A DNA stretch of 38,699 nt from NCBI RefSeq assembly GCF_000313935.1, contig NZ_AMSS01000071.1, positions 1 to 38,699 of the forward strand, given 5' to 3'. Below are positions 28,129 through 38,699 of the stretch, piece by piece; the first letter of the stretch is position 1; each line of letters begins with the position of its first letter. Source of the stretch: Acinetobacter sp. WC-141 (GTDB lineage Bacteria; Pseudomonadota; Gammaproteobacteria; Pseudomonadales; Moraxellaceae). The position numbers and the translations under genes were made by a program. The notes under the pieces are model-generated. The model was not told the origin of the DNA. It was given only the letters and a program-made list of their open reading frames with translations, and made no database searches.

Positions 28129-29448
28129 TTAATGTTCTTTAATTTTTGAATGATGCTTGGTATCTTTCATAAAAATATAAATAATAAGTGAAATGAAGAT
28201 CATAATACTTACATAAATAAAGTACCAAGATTCATGTCCAGCTTCTTTAAAACTTAAAGCAAAGAACTCTGCTGTACCGCCAAATAATGTATTGGCAATC
28301 GCGTAGGGTAATGCGACCCCTAAAGCACGAATATGCGCAGGAAAGAGCTCTGCTTTAACCACGGCGTTAATTGATGTATACCCTGTTACCATGACTAGAC
28401 CAGCCAAACACAACCAAAAAGCAGTCCAATAGTTATGTGTGGTTGCAAGGGTATTAAATAAAATATAAGTAAATAAAACCCCAGTTACACCAAAGGCAAT
28501 CATAAGTGGTTTACGTCCGATTCGGTCTGACAAAGCACCAGCTACAGGTTGTAAACACATGAAAATAAACAGCGCTAACGTGGTAATTTGAGTGGCTTCG
28601 GGTTTTGTAAATCCGGAAGTATTCACTAAATATTTTTGTAGGTAAGTGGTATAGGTATAAAAAGCTAAAGTTCCACCCGCTGTTAAAAATAATACTGTAA
28701 AAGCTTCTTTCGGATAGTGCTTAAATAAAGCAAACATACCTGATTCTGGTTGGTCTTTTTCAGCTTGGGCATTTTTAAAAGATTGTGTTTCTAATAAGCC
28801 ACGACGAATACGGAACACAACAATGGCAAGTAAAGCGCCAATAAAGAATGGAATACGCCATCCCCAATCATGCAACTGTTGTTCGGTTAATACCATTTGT
28901 AATATTAAAAGAACACATAGCGCTGTCAGTTGTCCTGCAATTAAGGTGACATATTGGAAGCTTGAGAAAAAACCACGCCGATTTTTTTCGGCCATCTCAC
29001 TTAAATAAGTGGCACTGGCACCATATTCACCGCCTACGCTTAAGCCTTGAATTAAACGGGCAACGACTAATAAAAGAGGGGCAAATACACCAATACTTTC
29101 ATAACTTGGTGTCACAGCAATAAGAAGTGAACCTACACACATTAAAGTGACGGAAAGTGTAAGACCAGCTTTACGTCCTTTGCGGTCTGAATAAATTCCC
29201 ATAATCCATGCACCGATCGGGCGCATTAAAAAACCTACAGCAAAAATAGCGGCAGCTTGTAGCAACTGTGCAGTTTGGCTACCTTTTGGGAAAAAAGCAT
29301 GAGCAAAATAGAGGGTAAATGCGGCATATACATACCAGTCGTACCATTCGACGAGGTTACCAGCGGAACCACCCAAAATTGATTTTAGGCGAGTTTTTGT
29401 ATCTAAATTAGAATGTGGAGTTGTTGCTGTAGAAGGTTGATCAACCAT
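28129..29448 (-). CDS. MFS transporter, metabolite:H+ symporter (MHS) family, KgtP-like
   Basis: A 439-residue membrane protein with about 12 helices. NLVEWYDWYVYAAF in helix 1, GIYSDRKGRKAGL between helices 2 and 3, and LIQGLSVGGEYGASATYLSE are hallmarks of the MHS family; ALSDRIGRKPL is the second-half loop motif. Characterised members import 2-oxoglutarate, citrate, proline/betaine or aromatic acids with protons; the closest resemblance is to KgtP/dicarboxylate carriers, but the substrate cannot be read from sequence. The start at 29448 is chosen because GGAG is 6 bases upstream; ATG 29460 has no site. It is divergent from glpK across 383 bp. Confidence 0.88.
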   Translation of the reverse strand: MVDQPSTATTPHSNLDTKTRLKSILGGSAGNLVEWYDWYVYAAFTLYFAHAFFPKGSQTAQLLQAAAIFAVGFLMRPIGAWIMGIYSDRKGRKAGLTLSVTLMCVGSLLIAVTPSYESIGVFAPLLLVVARLIQGLSVGGEYGASATYLSEMAEKNRRGFFSSFQYVTLIAGQLTALCVLLILQMVLTEQQLHDWGWRIPFFIGALLAIVVFRIRRGLLETQSFKNAQAEKDQPESGMFALFKHYPKEAFTVLFLTAGGTLAFYTYTTYLQKYLVNTSGFTKPEATQITTLALFIFMCLQPVAGALSDRIGRKPLMIAFGVTGVLFTYILFNTLATTHNYWTAFWLCLAGLVMVTGYTSINAVVKAELFPAHIRALGVALPYAIANTLFGGTAEFFALSFKEAGHESWYFIYVSIMIFISLIIYIFMKDTKHHSKIKEH

Positions 29449-31340
<1,892 letters not shown>

Positions 31341-31489
31341 TTTTTTCTTAAATTAATTAAATTGCAGAGTAATCAATGTAGAGTTAATCCAATAGGTATT
31401 TAAAATTGATTATTCTGCTTTTTTGATTGTTGTTTTATCAATTTGGTGTTTTAATTTTTATAAGATCAACAATAAAAAGAAAATGAGAA

Positions 31490-33007
31490 ATGACAGTACA
31501 AACTAATGATTATTCAAAAATATATGATATTGCCGTGATTGGTGGTGGTATTAATGGCGTGGGTATTGCTAATGATGCAGCAGGCCGCGGATTATCGGTA
31601 TTTTTATGTGAAAAAGATGATTTAGCTAGTCATACCTCATCTGCGAGCAGTAAATTAATTCACGGCGGTTTACGTTATTTAGAACATAAAGAATTCCGAT
31701 TGGTTAGAGAAGCTTTAGCAGAGCGTGAAGTCTTGTTGGCTAAAGCTCCACATATTATTAAACCAATGCGTTTTATCATGCCTCATCGACCACATTTGCG
31801 TCCTGCGTGGTTAATTCGGGCAGGCCTCTTTTTTTATGATCATTTAGGAAAACGAGAAAAATTATTAGGGTCAAATCTTATTTACTTCAAAGAAGATAGT
31901 CCTTTAAAACCCGCTATAACCCGTGGTTTTGAATATTCTGACTGTACTGTAGATGATGCACGTCTTGTTGTATTAAATGCGGTGCAAGCCAAAGAGAAGG
32001 GTGCCAAAATTGTAACACGGACAAGATGTGTTAAGGCTTATAGACAACAAGAACTGTGGCATTTGGAACTACAAAGCGGGGCTGAGTCCTATCAAATACG
32101 TGCAAAAGCCTTAGTGAATGCAGCAGGCCCTTGGGTTGAAGAAATTATTAGTGAAAACCTACAATTAAAATCGCCATATCAAATTCGGCTCATACAAGGA
32201 AGTCATATTGTTGTGCCGAAACTGTATGATTGCCACAAAGCTTTTATTATGCAAAACGAAGACCGACGTATCGTGTTTGCAATCCCGTATTTAGAAAAAT
32301 ATACACTGATTGGTACGACTGATCAGGAGTATTTGGATGATCCACAAAAGGTAGAGATTACAGAAGTAGAAATTGATTACCTTTTAACGGTGACAAATTC
32401 GCATTTTAAAAAGCAGCTCACGCGTGCAGATATCGTCAGTCAGTTTTCTGGAGTCCGAGCTTTATGTGATGATGAGTCAGATAATCCTTCGGCAGTTACA
32501 CGTGACTATACTGTGGCATTGCAAGTGGAAGATAAAACAACTCCCTTACTGTCCGTATTTGGTGGAAAAATTACAACTTATCGGAAATTAGCTGAATCTG
32601 CTCTGGAGCAACTTGGCCCGTTTTTTACAGATATGGGAGAGGAGTGGACTGCAAATGAAGTATTACCTGGGGCGGAGAATTGGACCACACTTGAAGATTT
32701 AGTTATAAAGATTCAAAACCAAGTTGAAGGTGTAACCGAGCAGCTTGCTACGCGCTGGGCAAATGCTTATGGTTCTAGAGTGTGGAATATTTTGCATGAG
32801 CGAAAAGCTCTTGAGCAGCTAGGCCAAGATTTTGGTCACGGTTTATTTGAATCTGAGGTTCAATATTTATGTGAAAATGAATGGGCAAATACGGCAGAAG
32901 ATATATTGTGGCGTAGAACTAAGTTAGGTTTGGCATTTGATGAAAAACAAGTGAAAAGTTTGGAAAGCTATTTGGCTGGACGTCGACAAAAAGATGATGC
33001 CGCATAA
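31490..33007 (+). CDS. glpD: Aerobic glycerol-3-phosphate dehydrogenase
   Basis: A 505-residue FAD enzyme. IAVIGGGINGVGIANDAAGR is the N-terminal dinucleotide-binding fold; ASHTSSASSKLIHGGLRYLE is the GlpD signature; VNAAGPWVEEI, then YTLIGTTDQEY and FGGKITTYRKLAE complete the FAD and substrate domain; the C-terminal ~120 residues form the helical cap. It is a peripheral inner-membrane protein that oxidises glycerol 3-phosphate to dihydroxyacetone phosphate and feeds electrons to ubiquinone. It works with the adjacent glpK. GAGAA precedes the ATG. The terminator at 33009 is shared with the convergent pckG. Confidence 0.97.
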   Translation: MTVQTNDYSKIYDIAVIGGGINGVGIANDAAGRGLSVFLCEKDDLASHTSSASSKLIHGGLRYLEHKEFRLVREALAEREVLLAKAPHIIKPMRFIMPHRPHLRPAWLIRAGLFFYDHLGKREKLLGSNLIYFKEDSPLKPAITRGFEYSDCTVDDARLVVLNAVQAKEKGAKIVTRTRCVKAYRQQELWHLELQSGAESYQIRAKALVNAAGPWVEEIISENLQLKSPYQIRLIQGSHIVVPKLYDCHKAFIMQNEDRRIVFAIPYLEKYTLIGTTDQEYLDDPQKVEITEVEIDYLLTVTNSHFKKQLTRADIVSQFSGVRALCDDESDNPSAVTRDYTVALQVEDKTTPLLSVFGGKITTYRKLAESALEQLGPFFTDMGEEWTANEVLPGAENWTTLEDLVIKIQNQVEGVTEQLATRWANAYGSRVWNILHERKALEQLGQDFGHGLFESEVQYLCENEWANTAEDILWRRTKLGLAFDEKQVKSLESYLAGRRQKDDAA

Positions 33008-33008
33008 T

Positions 33009-33038
33009 AAAAAAGGCCGCACATAGCGACCTTTTTTA
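33009..33038. terminator. Bidirectional terminator between glpD and pckG
   Basis: AAGGCCGC-ACATA-GCGACCTT forms a stem with one mismatch, flanked by an A run and a T run, between the convergent stops. Confidence 0.85.
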
Positions 33039-33048
33039 TATTTAGCAA

Positions 33049-34881
33049 TTAGAAGCCAGTTTTTACAGCTTCAAGTAAAGCTGCTTGACGTTCTTTTAAT
33101 GCTTTTGGTAAGCGCTCACCAAGTTTATTGAATAACTCAGTGTGGCTTTCAATTTCAGTAACCCACTGATCTTTATCTTGAGCTGTGATAAGGTCAAATT
33201 CTTCTTTAGAGAATTCAGTACCTTCCCAGTTCAAGTCATCGTAAGTTGGAACAAGGCCAATTGGTGTTTCAACAGCGTTTGCACGACCTTCACAACGGTC
33301 AATGATCCACTCAAGTACACGCATGTTTTGACCGAAACCAGGCCATACGAAGTTGCCTTCAGCATCACGACGGAACCAGTTTACATTGAAGATTTTTGGT
33401 AATTTATTACCAGCAGCTTCAGCTTTTGTACTTACTTCTTGACCAAGGCTTAACCAGTGATCGAAATAGTCAGCCATGTTGTAACCAGCAAACGGAAGCA
33501 TCGCGAATGGGTCACGACGAACGATACCTTGTTGACCAACAGCAGCAGCAGTAGTTTCAGAACCCATAGTTGCAGCTTTATAAACGCCATCAACCCAATC
33601 GAAAGCTTCAGAAACTAAAGGAACCGTATCTGCACGGCGACCACCGAAGATAAATGCAGAAATCGGAACACCTGCTGGATTTTCCCAGTCAGCATCGATA
33701 GAAGGGCATTGACCAGCAGCAACAGTGAAGCGCGCATTTGGATGAGCAGCTTTTTCACCATTTACGTGAGGTTGACCTTTCCAGTTAATTAAGTTAGTTG
33801 GAACTTCTTTAGAAAGACCTTCCCACCATACTTGACCGTCATTAGTTACCGCAACGTTTGTATAGATAACATCTTTGTGAAGAGTCGCCATACAGTTAGG
33901 GTTAGTCTTGGTATTTGTACCAGGAGCAACACCAAAGAAACCAGCTTCTGGATTGATTGCGTATAGACGACCATCTTCACCTGGTTTGATCCAAGCAATA
34001 TCGTCACCTACAGTCTCAATTTTCCAGCCTTCGTAGCCTGCTGGTGGAATTAACATTGCGAAGTTTGTTTTACCACATGCAGATGGGAATGCTGCAGCGA
34101 TATAGTGCTTTTCACCTTGTGGGTTAGTCACACCAAGAATAAGCATATGTTCAGCTAACCAACCTTGTTCGCGACCCATAACAGAAGCGATACGAAGTGC
34201 TAAACATTTTTTACCAAGTAATGCGTTACCGCCATAACCAGAACCGTAAGACCAGATTTCACGAGTTTCTGGGTAATGAACGATGTATTTTTCAGGGTTA
34301 CAAGGCCATGCAACGTCTTTTTGCCCTTCAGCAAGAGGAGCACCTACGGTATGAATACAAGGAATAAATTCGCCGTCTGTACCTAACACGTCATAAACTG
34401 CTTTACCCATACGTGCCATTTTGCGCATGCTAACAGCAACGTAAGGAGAGTCAGTTAACTCGATACCGATATGAGCAATATGGCTTCCAAGCGGACCCAT
34501 AGAGAAAGGCACAACGTACATTGTACGACCTTCCATTGATCCCTCGAACAAACCATTTAACTTTTCACGCATAACAGCTGGTTCTTCCCAGTTGTTTGTC
34601 GCACCAGCATCTTCTTTCTTTTGAGAGCAAATGTAAGTACGGTCTTCAACACGCGCAACATCAGATGGGTCAGAATTTGCAAGATAAGAACCAGGATGTT
34701 TTTCTTGGTTTAATTTCTGCATGGTGCCGTTAGCGATCATCAAGTCGATTAGACGTTGATACTCTTCTTCGCTTCCGTCACACCATTCGATTTTTGCTGG
34801 TTTGGTTAAGTTTGCAATTTCTTCAACCCATGCGATAAGCTTAGGATGACGAACGAATTCTGGTGCGTTCACTGTGGTCAT
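33049..34881 (-). CDS. pckG: Phosphoenolpyruvate carboxykinase (GTP)
   Basis: A 610-residue GTP-dependent [21 protein letters not shown], near residue 275, has the reactive Cys and P-loop of the GTP family; [20 protein letters not shown] holds the Mn and kinase-2 Asp residues; [14 protein letters not shown] is the guanine and substrate region. [15 protein letters not shown] is also family-specific. It converts oxaloacetate to PEP, the committed step of gluconeogenesis from acids such as acetate or succinate. Acinetobacter lacks a complete glycolytic route for hexoses, so this enzyme is central. Start ATG 34881 has an AGGCCTCACC leader. It is convergent to glpD, divergent from the lipid kinase gene. 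Confidence 0.97.
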   Translation of the reverse strand: MTTVNAPEFVRHPKLIAWVEEIANLTKPAKIEWCDGSEEEYQRLIDLMIANGTMQKLNQEKHPGSYLANSDPSDVARVEDRTYICSQKKEDAGATNNWEEPAVMREKLNGLFEGSMEGRTMYVVPFSMGPLGSHIAHIGIELTDSPYVAVSMRKMARMGKAVYDVLGTDGEFIPCIHTVGAPLAEGQKDVAWPCNPEKYIVHYPETREIWSYGSGYGGNALLGKKCLALRIASVMGREQGWLAEHMLILGVTNPQGEKHYIAAAFPSACGKTNFAMLIPPAGYEGWKIETVGDDIAWIKPGEDGRLYAINPEAGFFGVAPGTNTKTNPNCMATLHKDVIYTNVAVTNDGQVWWEGLSKEVPTNLINWKGQPHVNGEKAAHPNARFTVAAGQCPSIDADWENPAGVPISAFIFGGRRADTVPLVSEAFDWVDGVYKAATMGSETTAAAVGQQGIVRRDPFAMLPFAGYNMADYFDHWLSLGQEVSTKAEAAGNKLPKIFNVNWFRRDAEGNFVWPGFGQNMRVLEWIIDRCEGRANAVETPIGLVPTYDDLNWEGTEFSKEEFDLITAQDKDQWVTEIESHTELFNKLGERLPKALKERQAALLEAVKTGF

Positions 34882-35269
34882 GGTGAGGCCTATTCAAAAT
34901 ATGTACAACGTACAAGTCATTCATTGAGGTACAATGAAAGATCAAATAAAAAAGTGGCTGTATTAAAGCATAAAATCATAAAAAAAATAAGACTAAAGAA
35001 TAAGAAATAGTTATTTTGATTTTTAATTTTTTTTGATTTAAATCATTTACTTATTGTTTTTTTGTGTATTTTGTTCTTTACATTTTTATGTTGTATGTGT
35101 GTTATTCATATTATTTATTTTTTTAAAAATCAATAACTTGATGTTTAAATTTTTCTTGAGAATTATTATTGATTAAACAAATGATCATCATTCGAAATTT
35201 ACATAAAGAGACTTTTATTAGGCGATTTTCTATACAAAATACAAATGAATCCTCTTTAAGATAATAAAA
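34882..35269. other. Very AT-rich intergenic region between pckG and the lipid kinase
   Basis: A 388-bp spacer with many T and A runs. TTGATTTAAATCAT at 35033-35046 is a 12-bp palindrome core and fits the FNR/ANR consensus TTGAT-N4-ATCAA at 9 of 10 positions. No small ORF or RNA is evident. Both divergent promoters must lie here, but AT richness makes -10 calls unreliable. Confidence 0.45.
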
Positions 35270-36208
35270 ATGCGGACTTTAAAACCTCTCTCTATCATCT
35301 ATAACCAGAAATCGGGTTTTCATGCTTCAAAACATGAAGATATGTATGAACAATTAATGACTGTACTCACCGAATTTGGGTTTGAAATACAAGTTTTTGA
35401 ATTAGCGGAAGATGTTTCATTTGATGATTTAATGAATCAAGTGATTCATCGGCATAGTCAAAACGCAAATTTAGGCGTTGTTGTGGCAGCGGGTGGGGAT
35501 GGAACGTTAAATGCAATAGCCTCCAAACTTCGACATACAAATATCCCTATGGGAATTTTACCTTTAGGGACTTTTAACTATGTCGCTAAAGTTTTAGATA
35601 TTCCTTTAGACTTGTTAGAAGCTGCTGAAGTCATCGCTACAGGCACACCGCGTTCTGTACATATTGCGACGATTAACGATCATATTTATTTAAATAATGC
35701 GAGCCTAGGCCTTTATCCATTATTTATAAAAAAACGTGAGCTTTACAATAAGTATTTAGGGCGTTTGCCTTTACATGCCTATACCTCTGCTTTGGATGTT
35801 TTATTAAGAGAAAATAAATCCATGAAACTTTCCGTCACGGTCGATGGGAAGAAATATCCAGTTAAAACACCTCTCATTTTCTTTGGTAATAATCAATTGC
35901 AACTATGTGATATGAAATTAAGAATCGCCGATTGTGCTGCACAGGGAAGAGTTGCTGGTGTTGTAATTACAAAAAGTGATAGGCTTAGTTTATTAAACAT
36001 GTTGTGGCAATGGATTCAGGGCAAAGTTGAAGAGACACAAGATGTTTATAGTTTTTGTGCTGACCATGTCATCGTTGAGTGTGCAAAAAAATCAAAGCTT
36101 ATAGTGGCTCTAGATGGTGAAATATTAGAGATGAAAACACCATTAAATTTCACTGTAGAAAAGAATGCTTTAAATATTATGGTGCCCAATGTTATTACAT
36201 CTGTCTGA
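35270..36208 (+). CDS. Diacylglycerol/lipid kinase family protein (DAGK catalytic domain)
   Basis: A 312-residue soluble protein of the YegS/DgkB type. LGVVVAAGGDGTLNAIAS carries the GGDGT nucleotide-binding motif; MGILPLGTFNYVAKVLDIP is the GTxN motif of the second lid; LYLNNASLGLYP begins the C-terminal beta-sandwich; DGEILEMKTPL holds the conserved DGE. Such enzymes phosphorylate diacylglycerol, ceramide or phosphatidylglycerol-like lipids at the membrane; the substrate here is unknown. It overlaps the phosphoesterase gene by 20 bp. Nearness to glpK/glpD may hint at glycerolipid turnover, but that is inference only. Confidence 0.88.
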   Translation: MRTLKPLSIIYNQKSGFHASKHEDMYEQLMTVLTEFGFEIQVFELAEDVSFDDLMNQVIHRHSQNANLGVVVAAGGDGTLNAIASKLRHTNIPMGILPLGTFNYVAKVLDIPLDLLEAAEVIATGTPRSVHIATINDHIYLNNASLGLYPLFIKKRELYNKYLGRLPLHAYTSALDVLLRENKSMKLSVTVDGKKYPVKTPLIFFGNNQLQLCDMKLRIADCAAQGRVAGVVITKSDRLSLLNMLWQWIQGKVEETQDVYSFCADHVIVECAKKSKLIVALDGEILEMKTPLNFTVEKNALNIMVPNVITSV

Positions 36209-36947
36209 TTTGCATTTTGGAACAGAAATCGAGGCCTGTTTAGATGCGATTCGGCTTTTTTGTACCCAACATACGCCTGAAGTTATTGTTGTGAGTGGAG
36301 ATATCACTCAGCGTGCCCGTTATCAACAGTTTTATAATTGTCGCCAGTTTTTAGATAGTCTTAATATTCCTTATCTTATTGTACCGGGTAATCACGACAT
36401 TCCTTTGTATCATGTCTGGAACCGTTTTTTTTCTCCATTTACCCGCTATCAATATTTTTTTGGTCAGCTTGAGCCCACTTTAGAAACTGAGCATTTTTAT
36501 ATCGTGGGTGTAAATAGTATACGTCGCCGTTATCATACACGTGGGCATATTTCGATTGAGCAAATTCAAACGACATATGAGCGCTTACAGCAAGGGCCAC
36601 CGAATAAAATCAAGTTAGTAGTTTTTCATCAGCCTTTTTATACGCCGCCTGATGATGAGCATGGTATTAAAGATTGCCCAGTATTAGGAAAAATGGCACT
36701 CGAAAAATGGAGTACGACAGGGCTATTTGGTTTGTTACATGGGCATTTGCATAAAACGGCTGTATATGATTTAACTCAGATTTATCAATTAAAAATAGAT
36801 CATCCTATTTATGATATTCATGCAGGGACAGCGACATCTAGCCGTTTACATTATCATGTCCCGAATAGTTTTAATGTCATTTCAAATGAAGGAAAAATTG
36901 ATCATTATTGGTTTAATTACGATTTAAAGATTTTTCAATTAATTTAA
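36189..36947 (+). CDS. Calcineurin-type metallophosphoesterase
   Basis: A 252-residue soluble phosphoesterase with every metal-binding motif: HLSDLHFG (D-x-H), VSGDITQ (GD), VPGNHDIP (GNHD), VVFHQPFY (H) and LLHGHLHK (GHxH). The family includes cyclic nucleotide phosphodiesterases (CpdA-like), UDP-diacylglucosamine hydrolases and lipid phosphatases; size and motifs fit CpdA-like enzymes best, without proof. It starts inside the kinase gene (20-bp overlap, ATG 36189), so translation is coupled and the kinase and phosphatase may act on related substrates. Confidence 0.9.
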   Translation: MLLHLSDLHFGTEIEACLDAIRLFCTQHTPEVIVVSGDITQRARYQQFYNCRQFLDSLNIPYLIVPGNHDIPLYHVWNRFFSPFTRYQYFFGQLEPTLETEHFYIVGVNSIRRRYHTRGHISIEQIQTTYERLQQGPPNKIKLVVFHQPFYTPPDDEHGIKDCPVLGKMALEKWSTTGLFGLLHGHLHKTAVYDLTQIYQLKIDHPIYDIHAGTATSSRLHYHVPNSFNVISNEGKIDHYWFNYDLKIFQLI

Positions 36948-37251
36948 TTATAAAAATTATATAAGACATTTAACTTAAGAGTAGATTGATAAAAATTTAT
37001 CCATTACAATGCCTAAGCTTTAAATTCTATATATGGGGAATAGGAAAACATTCTAAATGTTTTATCATTTTTAAAATAATATTAACGGATACATAAAGAT
37101 TTTTAACTATATAAAAAGCCGCGATTTTAAAGTAGCTATAATAAGGGTTTAGTATTTTGTAAGGTTTAATAATATTTTATAAAAATGAGTAACTATTTGA
37201 CTTAATATTTTAGAAAAACTTAATAATTATTTAAAATTTCATGGTGGAAAA
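36948..37251 (+). other. AT-rich leader region of the second adhesin gene
   Basis: A 304-bp spacer without genes. Candidate promoters for the adhesin are TATAAT at 37137-37142 with a poor -35, and TTGACT at 37197-37202 (5 of 6 to consensus) with a weak -10 about 17 bp later. GGTGGAA before 37252 is the ribosome site. No terminator is clear after the phosphoesterase. Confidence 0.4.
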
Positions 37252-38699
37252 ATGGTACAAGTATCATTAATGGCAAATAATGCTTCAAAAAATAATACAG
37301 TTGATATTAATGTAGGCCAGACAAAAAATATTGTAGTAGATCCTAAAGAAATCGCAAAAATCGATATAAGCCCAGAAAAAATTGCCTCAATAACAAGAGA
37401 GGGAAATAATGCAATTCTTCATCTAAAAGATGGAACTGAAATTGTTTTAGAAAACTATTTTATTAGCGAAAACCCGCAAATTCTTTTAAATGAAGGGCAG
37501 AGTTCTTGGACTGCCAATTTGGGTGAAGATGCTGCAGGAAAGACCACTGTTAATTATTTAGAATTAAAAGATGTTCCAAAGTTTATAGACTCTTCATCTT
37601 CTGTGCCTCTCTGGTCTGGGGTGGTCAGTGCTTTAGCGGGTGCAGGAACGATTGCTTTATTGTCACGGAAAGATCCTAAAGATACGACGCCTCCTGAATC
37701 AGGTACTTTGAAGCTTAAAAATCTTTTGGATTCAGGGGCATCCACAACGGACCAGATCACTCAAGATAAAACCTTTAATTTAAAGATTGAAGGTCAGGAA
37801 AGTGGCAGTCGAGTAACGTATTTGGTCTCTACCGATGATGGTAAGACATGGCAAGAAACAACGGTCACTCAAAAAGATTTAGTGGATGGAAGTTATCTTT
37901 ACAAAGCTGTAGTAACAGACCGAGCTGGAAATGCATCTGAAACTGCTATACAAAAAGTCGTTGTGGATACCACAGCACCGCAAGCAGGTGAACTGACTTT
38001 ATCTGATTTGACCGATACAGGTGTTTCGGCAACAGATCAGATTACGCAAGATAAAACTTTTGATTTAAAGGTTAGCGGACAAGAAGTGAATAGCCAAATC
38101 ACGTACTGGCTATCGAAAGATGAAGGAAAAACTTGGCAAGAAACGACAGTAAATCAAAAAGATTTGGCTGATGGAGTTTACCAATATAAAGCAGTAATAA
38201 CAGATGTTGCAGGGAATACGTCAGAAACCGCTATACAAAAAGTCACTGTAGATACTACAGGGCCGAAAGCAGGTGAACTGACTTTATCTGATTTGACCGA
38301 TACAGGTGTTTTGGCAACTGATCAGATTACGCAAGATAAAACTTTTGATTTAAAAGTTAGTGGACAAGAAGTGAATAGTCAAATCACGTACTGGCTATCG
38401 AAAGATGAAGGAAAAACTTGGCAAGAAACAACGGTCGCTCAAAAAGATTTAGCTGATGGAGTTTACCAATATAAAGCTGTAGTGACTGATCTTGCAGGTA
38501 ATACATCGGAAACCGCTATACAAAAAGTCACGGTAGATACTACAGCGCCGAAAGCAGGTGAACTGACTTTATCTGATTTAATTGATACAGGTGTTTCAGC
38601 AACGGATCAAATTACACAAGATAAAACTTTTGATTTAAAAGTTAGTGGACAAGAAGTGAATAGTCAAATCACGTACTGGCTATCGAAAGATGAAGGAAA
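37252..38699 (+). CDS. Second Bap-like giant adhesin, N-terminal part (runs off window)
   Basis: An open frame of 482 codons continuing past the window edge; the start is ATG 37252 behind GGTGGAA. Residues 1-115 form a BapA-type prefix domain (NTVDINVGQTKNIVVDP, HLKDGTEIVLENYF, LKDVPKF). Residues 118-137 are hydrophobic (VPLWSGVVSALAGAGTIALL), ended by SRKD. Ig-like repeats of 95 residues follow: ATDQITQDKTFDLKVSGQE, SQITYWLSKDEGKTWQET, DLADGVYQYKAVxTDxAGN, xVTVDTTAPKAGEL. There is no Sec signal, as expected for type I secretion, where the export signal is C-terminal. It could be the Bap-like protein 1 (BLP1) type described in Acinetobacter; this cannot be settled from the N-terminus. Confidence 0.88.
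   Translation, partial: MVQVSLMANNASKNNTVDINVGQTKNIVVDPKEIAKIDISPEKIASITREGNNAILHLKDGTEIVLENYFISENPQILLNEGQSSWTANLGEDAAGKTTVNYLELKDVPKFIDSSSSVPLWSGVVSALAGAGTIALLSRKDPKDTTPPESGTLKLKNLLDSGASTTDQITQDKTFNLKIEGQESGSRVTYLVSTDDGKTWQETTVTQKDLVDGSYLYKAVVTDRAGNASETAIQKVVVDTTAPQAGELTLSDLTDTGVSATDQITQDKTFDLKVSGQEVNSQITYWLSKDEGKTWQETTVNQKDLADGVYQYKAVITDVAGNTSETAIQKVTVDTTGPKAGELTLSDLTDTGVLATDQITQDKTFDLKVSGQEVNSQITYWLSKDEGKTWQETTVAQKDLADGVYQYKAVVTDLAGNTSETAIQKVTVDTTAPKAGELTLSDLIDTGVSATDQITQDKTFDLKVSGQEVNSQITYWLSKDEG
37699..38699 (+). repeat. Tandem 285-bp repeats in the second adhesin gene
   Basis: Equivalent points recur at 37699, 37984, 38269 and 38554, an exact 285-bp (95-residue) period. The first copy is diverged; the second to fourth are nearly identical in DNA. 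The array continues beyond the window. Confidence 0.93.

Overview
The window looks like chromosomal DNA of an Acinetobacter, most likely the A. calcoaceticus-baumannii complex. The reasons are low GC, the family signatures of the housekeeping proteins, a GTP-type PEP carboxykinase, and two Bap-type giant adhesin genes, one cut by each window edge. The species assignment is inference from recognised families and gene order; no search was run.

Layout, left to right. Positions 1-6020 hold the C-terminal ~2000 residues of a Bap-like type I-secreted adhesin, ending in a clear terminator. Positions 6167-9549 are an AT-rich, ATGA-overlapped two-gene unit: a putative helical-toroid protein and a CapA/PgsA-type metallophosphatase. 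Next come a frameshifted metzincin lipoprotein (9555-10269), an alkyltransferase-like protein (10339-10680), a UspA protein (10836-11273) and a CatB/Vat-type acetyltransferase (11394-12026).

Positions 12100-23198 are a housekeeping block: greA, carB and carA on the minus strand, an 11-mer-repeat LEA-like protein, then a DOMON-like protein and yhbY facing rlmE, ftsH and folP, followed by a DUF5713-type protein. Two identical tRNA-Leu(UAA) genes, each with its own copy of the same terminator, bracket a Tat-exported PhoD phosphatase (23626-25389). tRNA-Cys, folD, a hairpin-rich intergenic element, a methyltransferase, a small lipoprotein and an MHS-family transporter follow.

Positions 29832-34881 carry glycerol and gluconeogenic carbon metabolism: glpK and glpD (glycerol to dihydroxyacetone phosphate) facing pckG (oxaloacetate to PEP). 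A lipid kinase overlapped by a calcineurin-type phosphoesterase leads to the second adhesin (37252 onward), which shows a BapA-type prefix domain and the first tandem 285-bp repeats.

The points most worth a second look are: (i) a possible 25-codon leader ORF translationally coupled to the TTG start of carA; (ii) the tRNA-Leu/terminator direct repeats around phoD, with a possible Pho box; (iii) the toroid/CapA pair behind bap, which lacks CapB and CapC; (iv) the LEA-like 11-mer protein; (v) the structured element after folD; and (vi) the paired giant adhesins about 31 kb apart.
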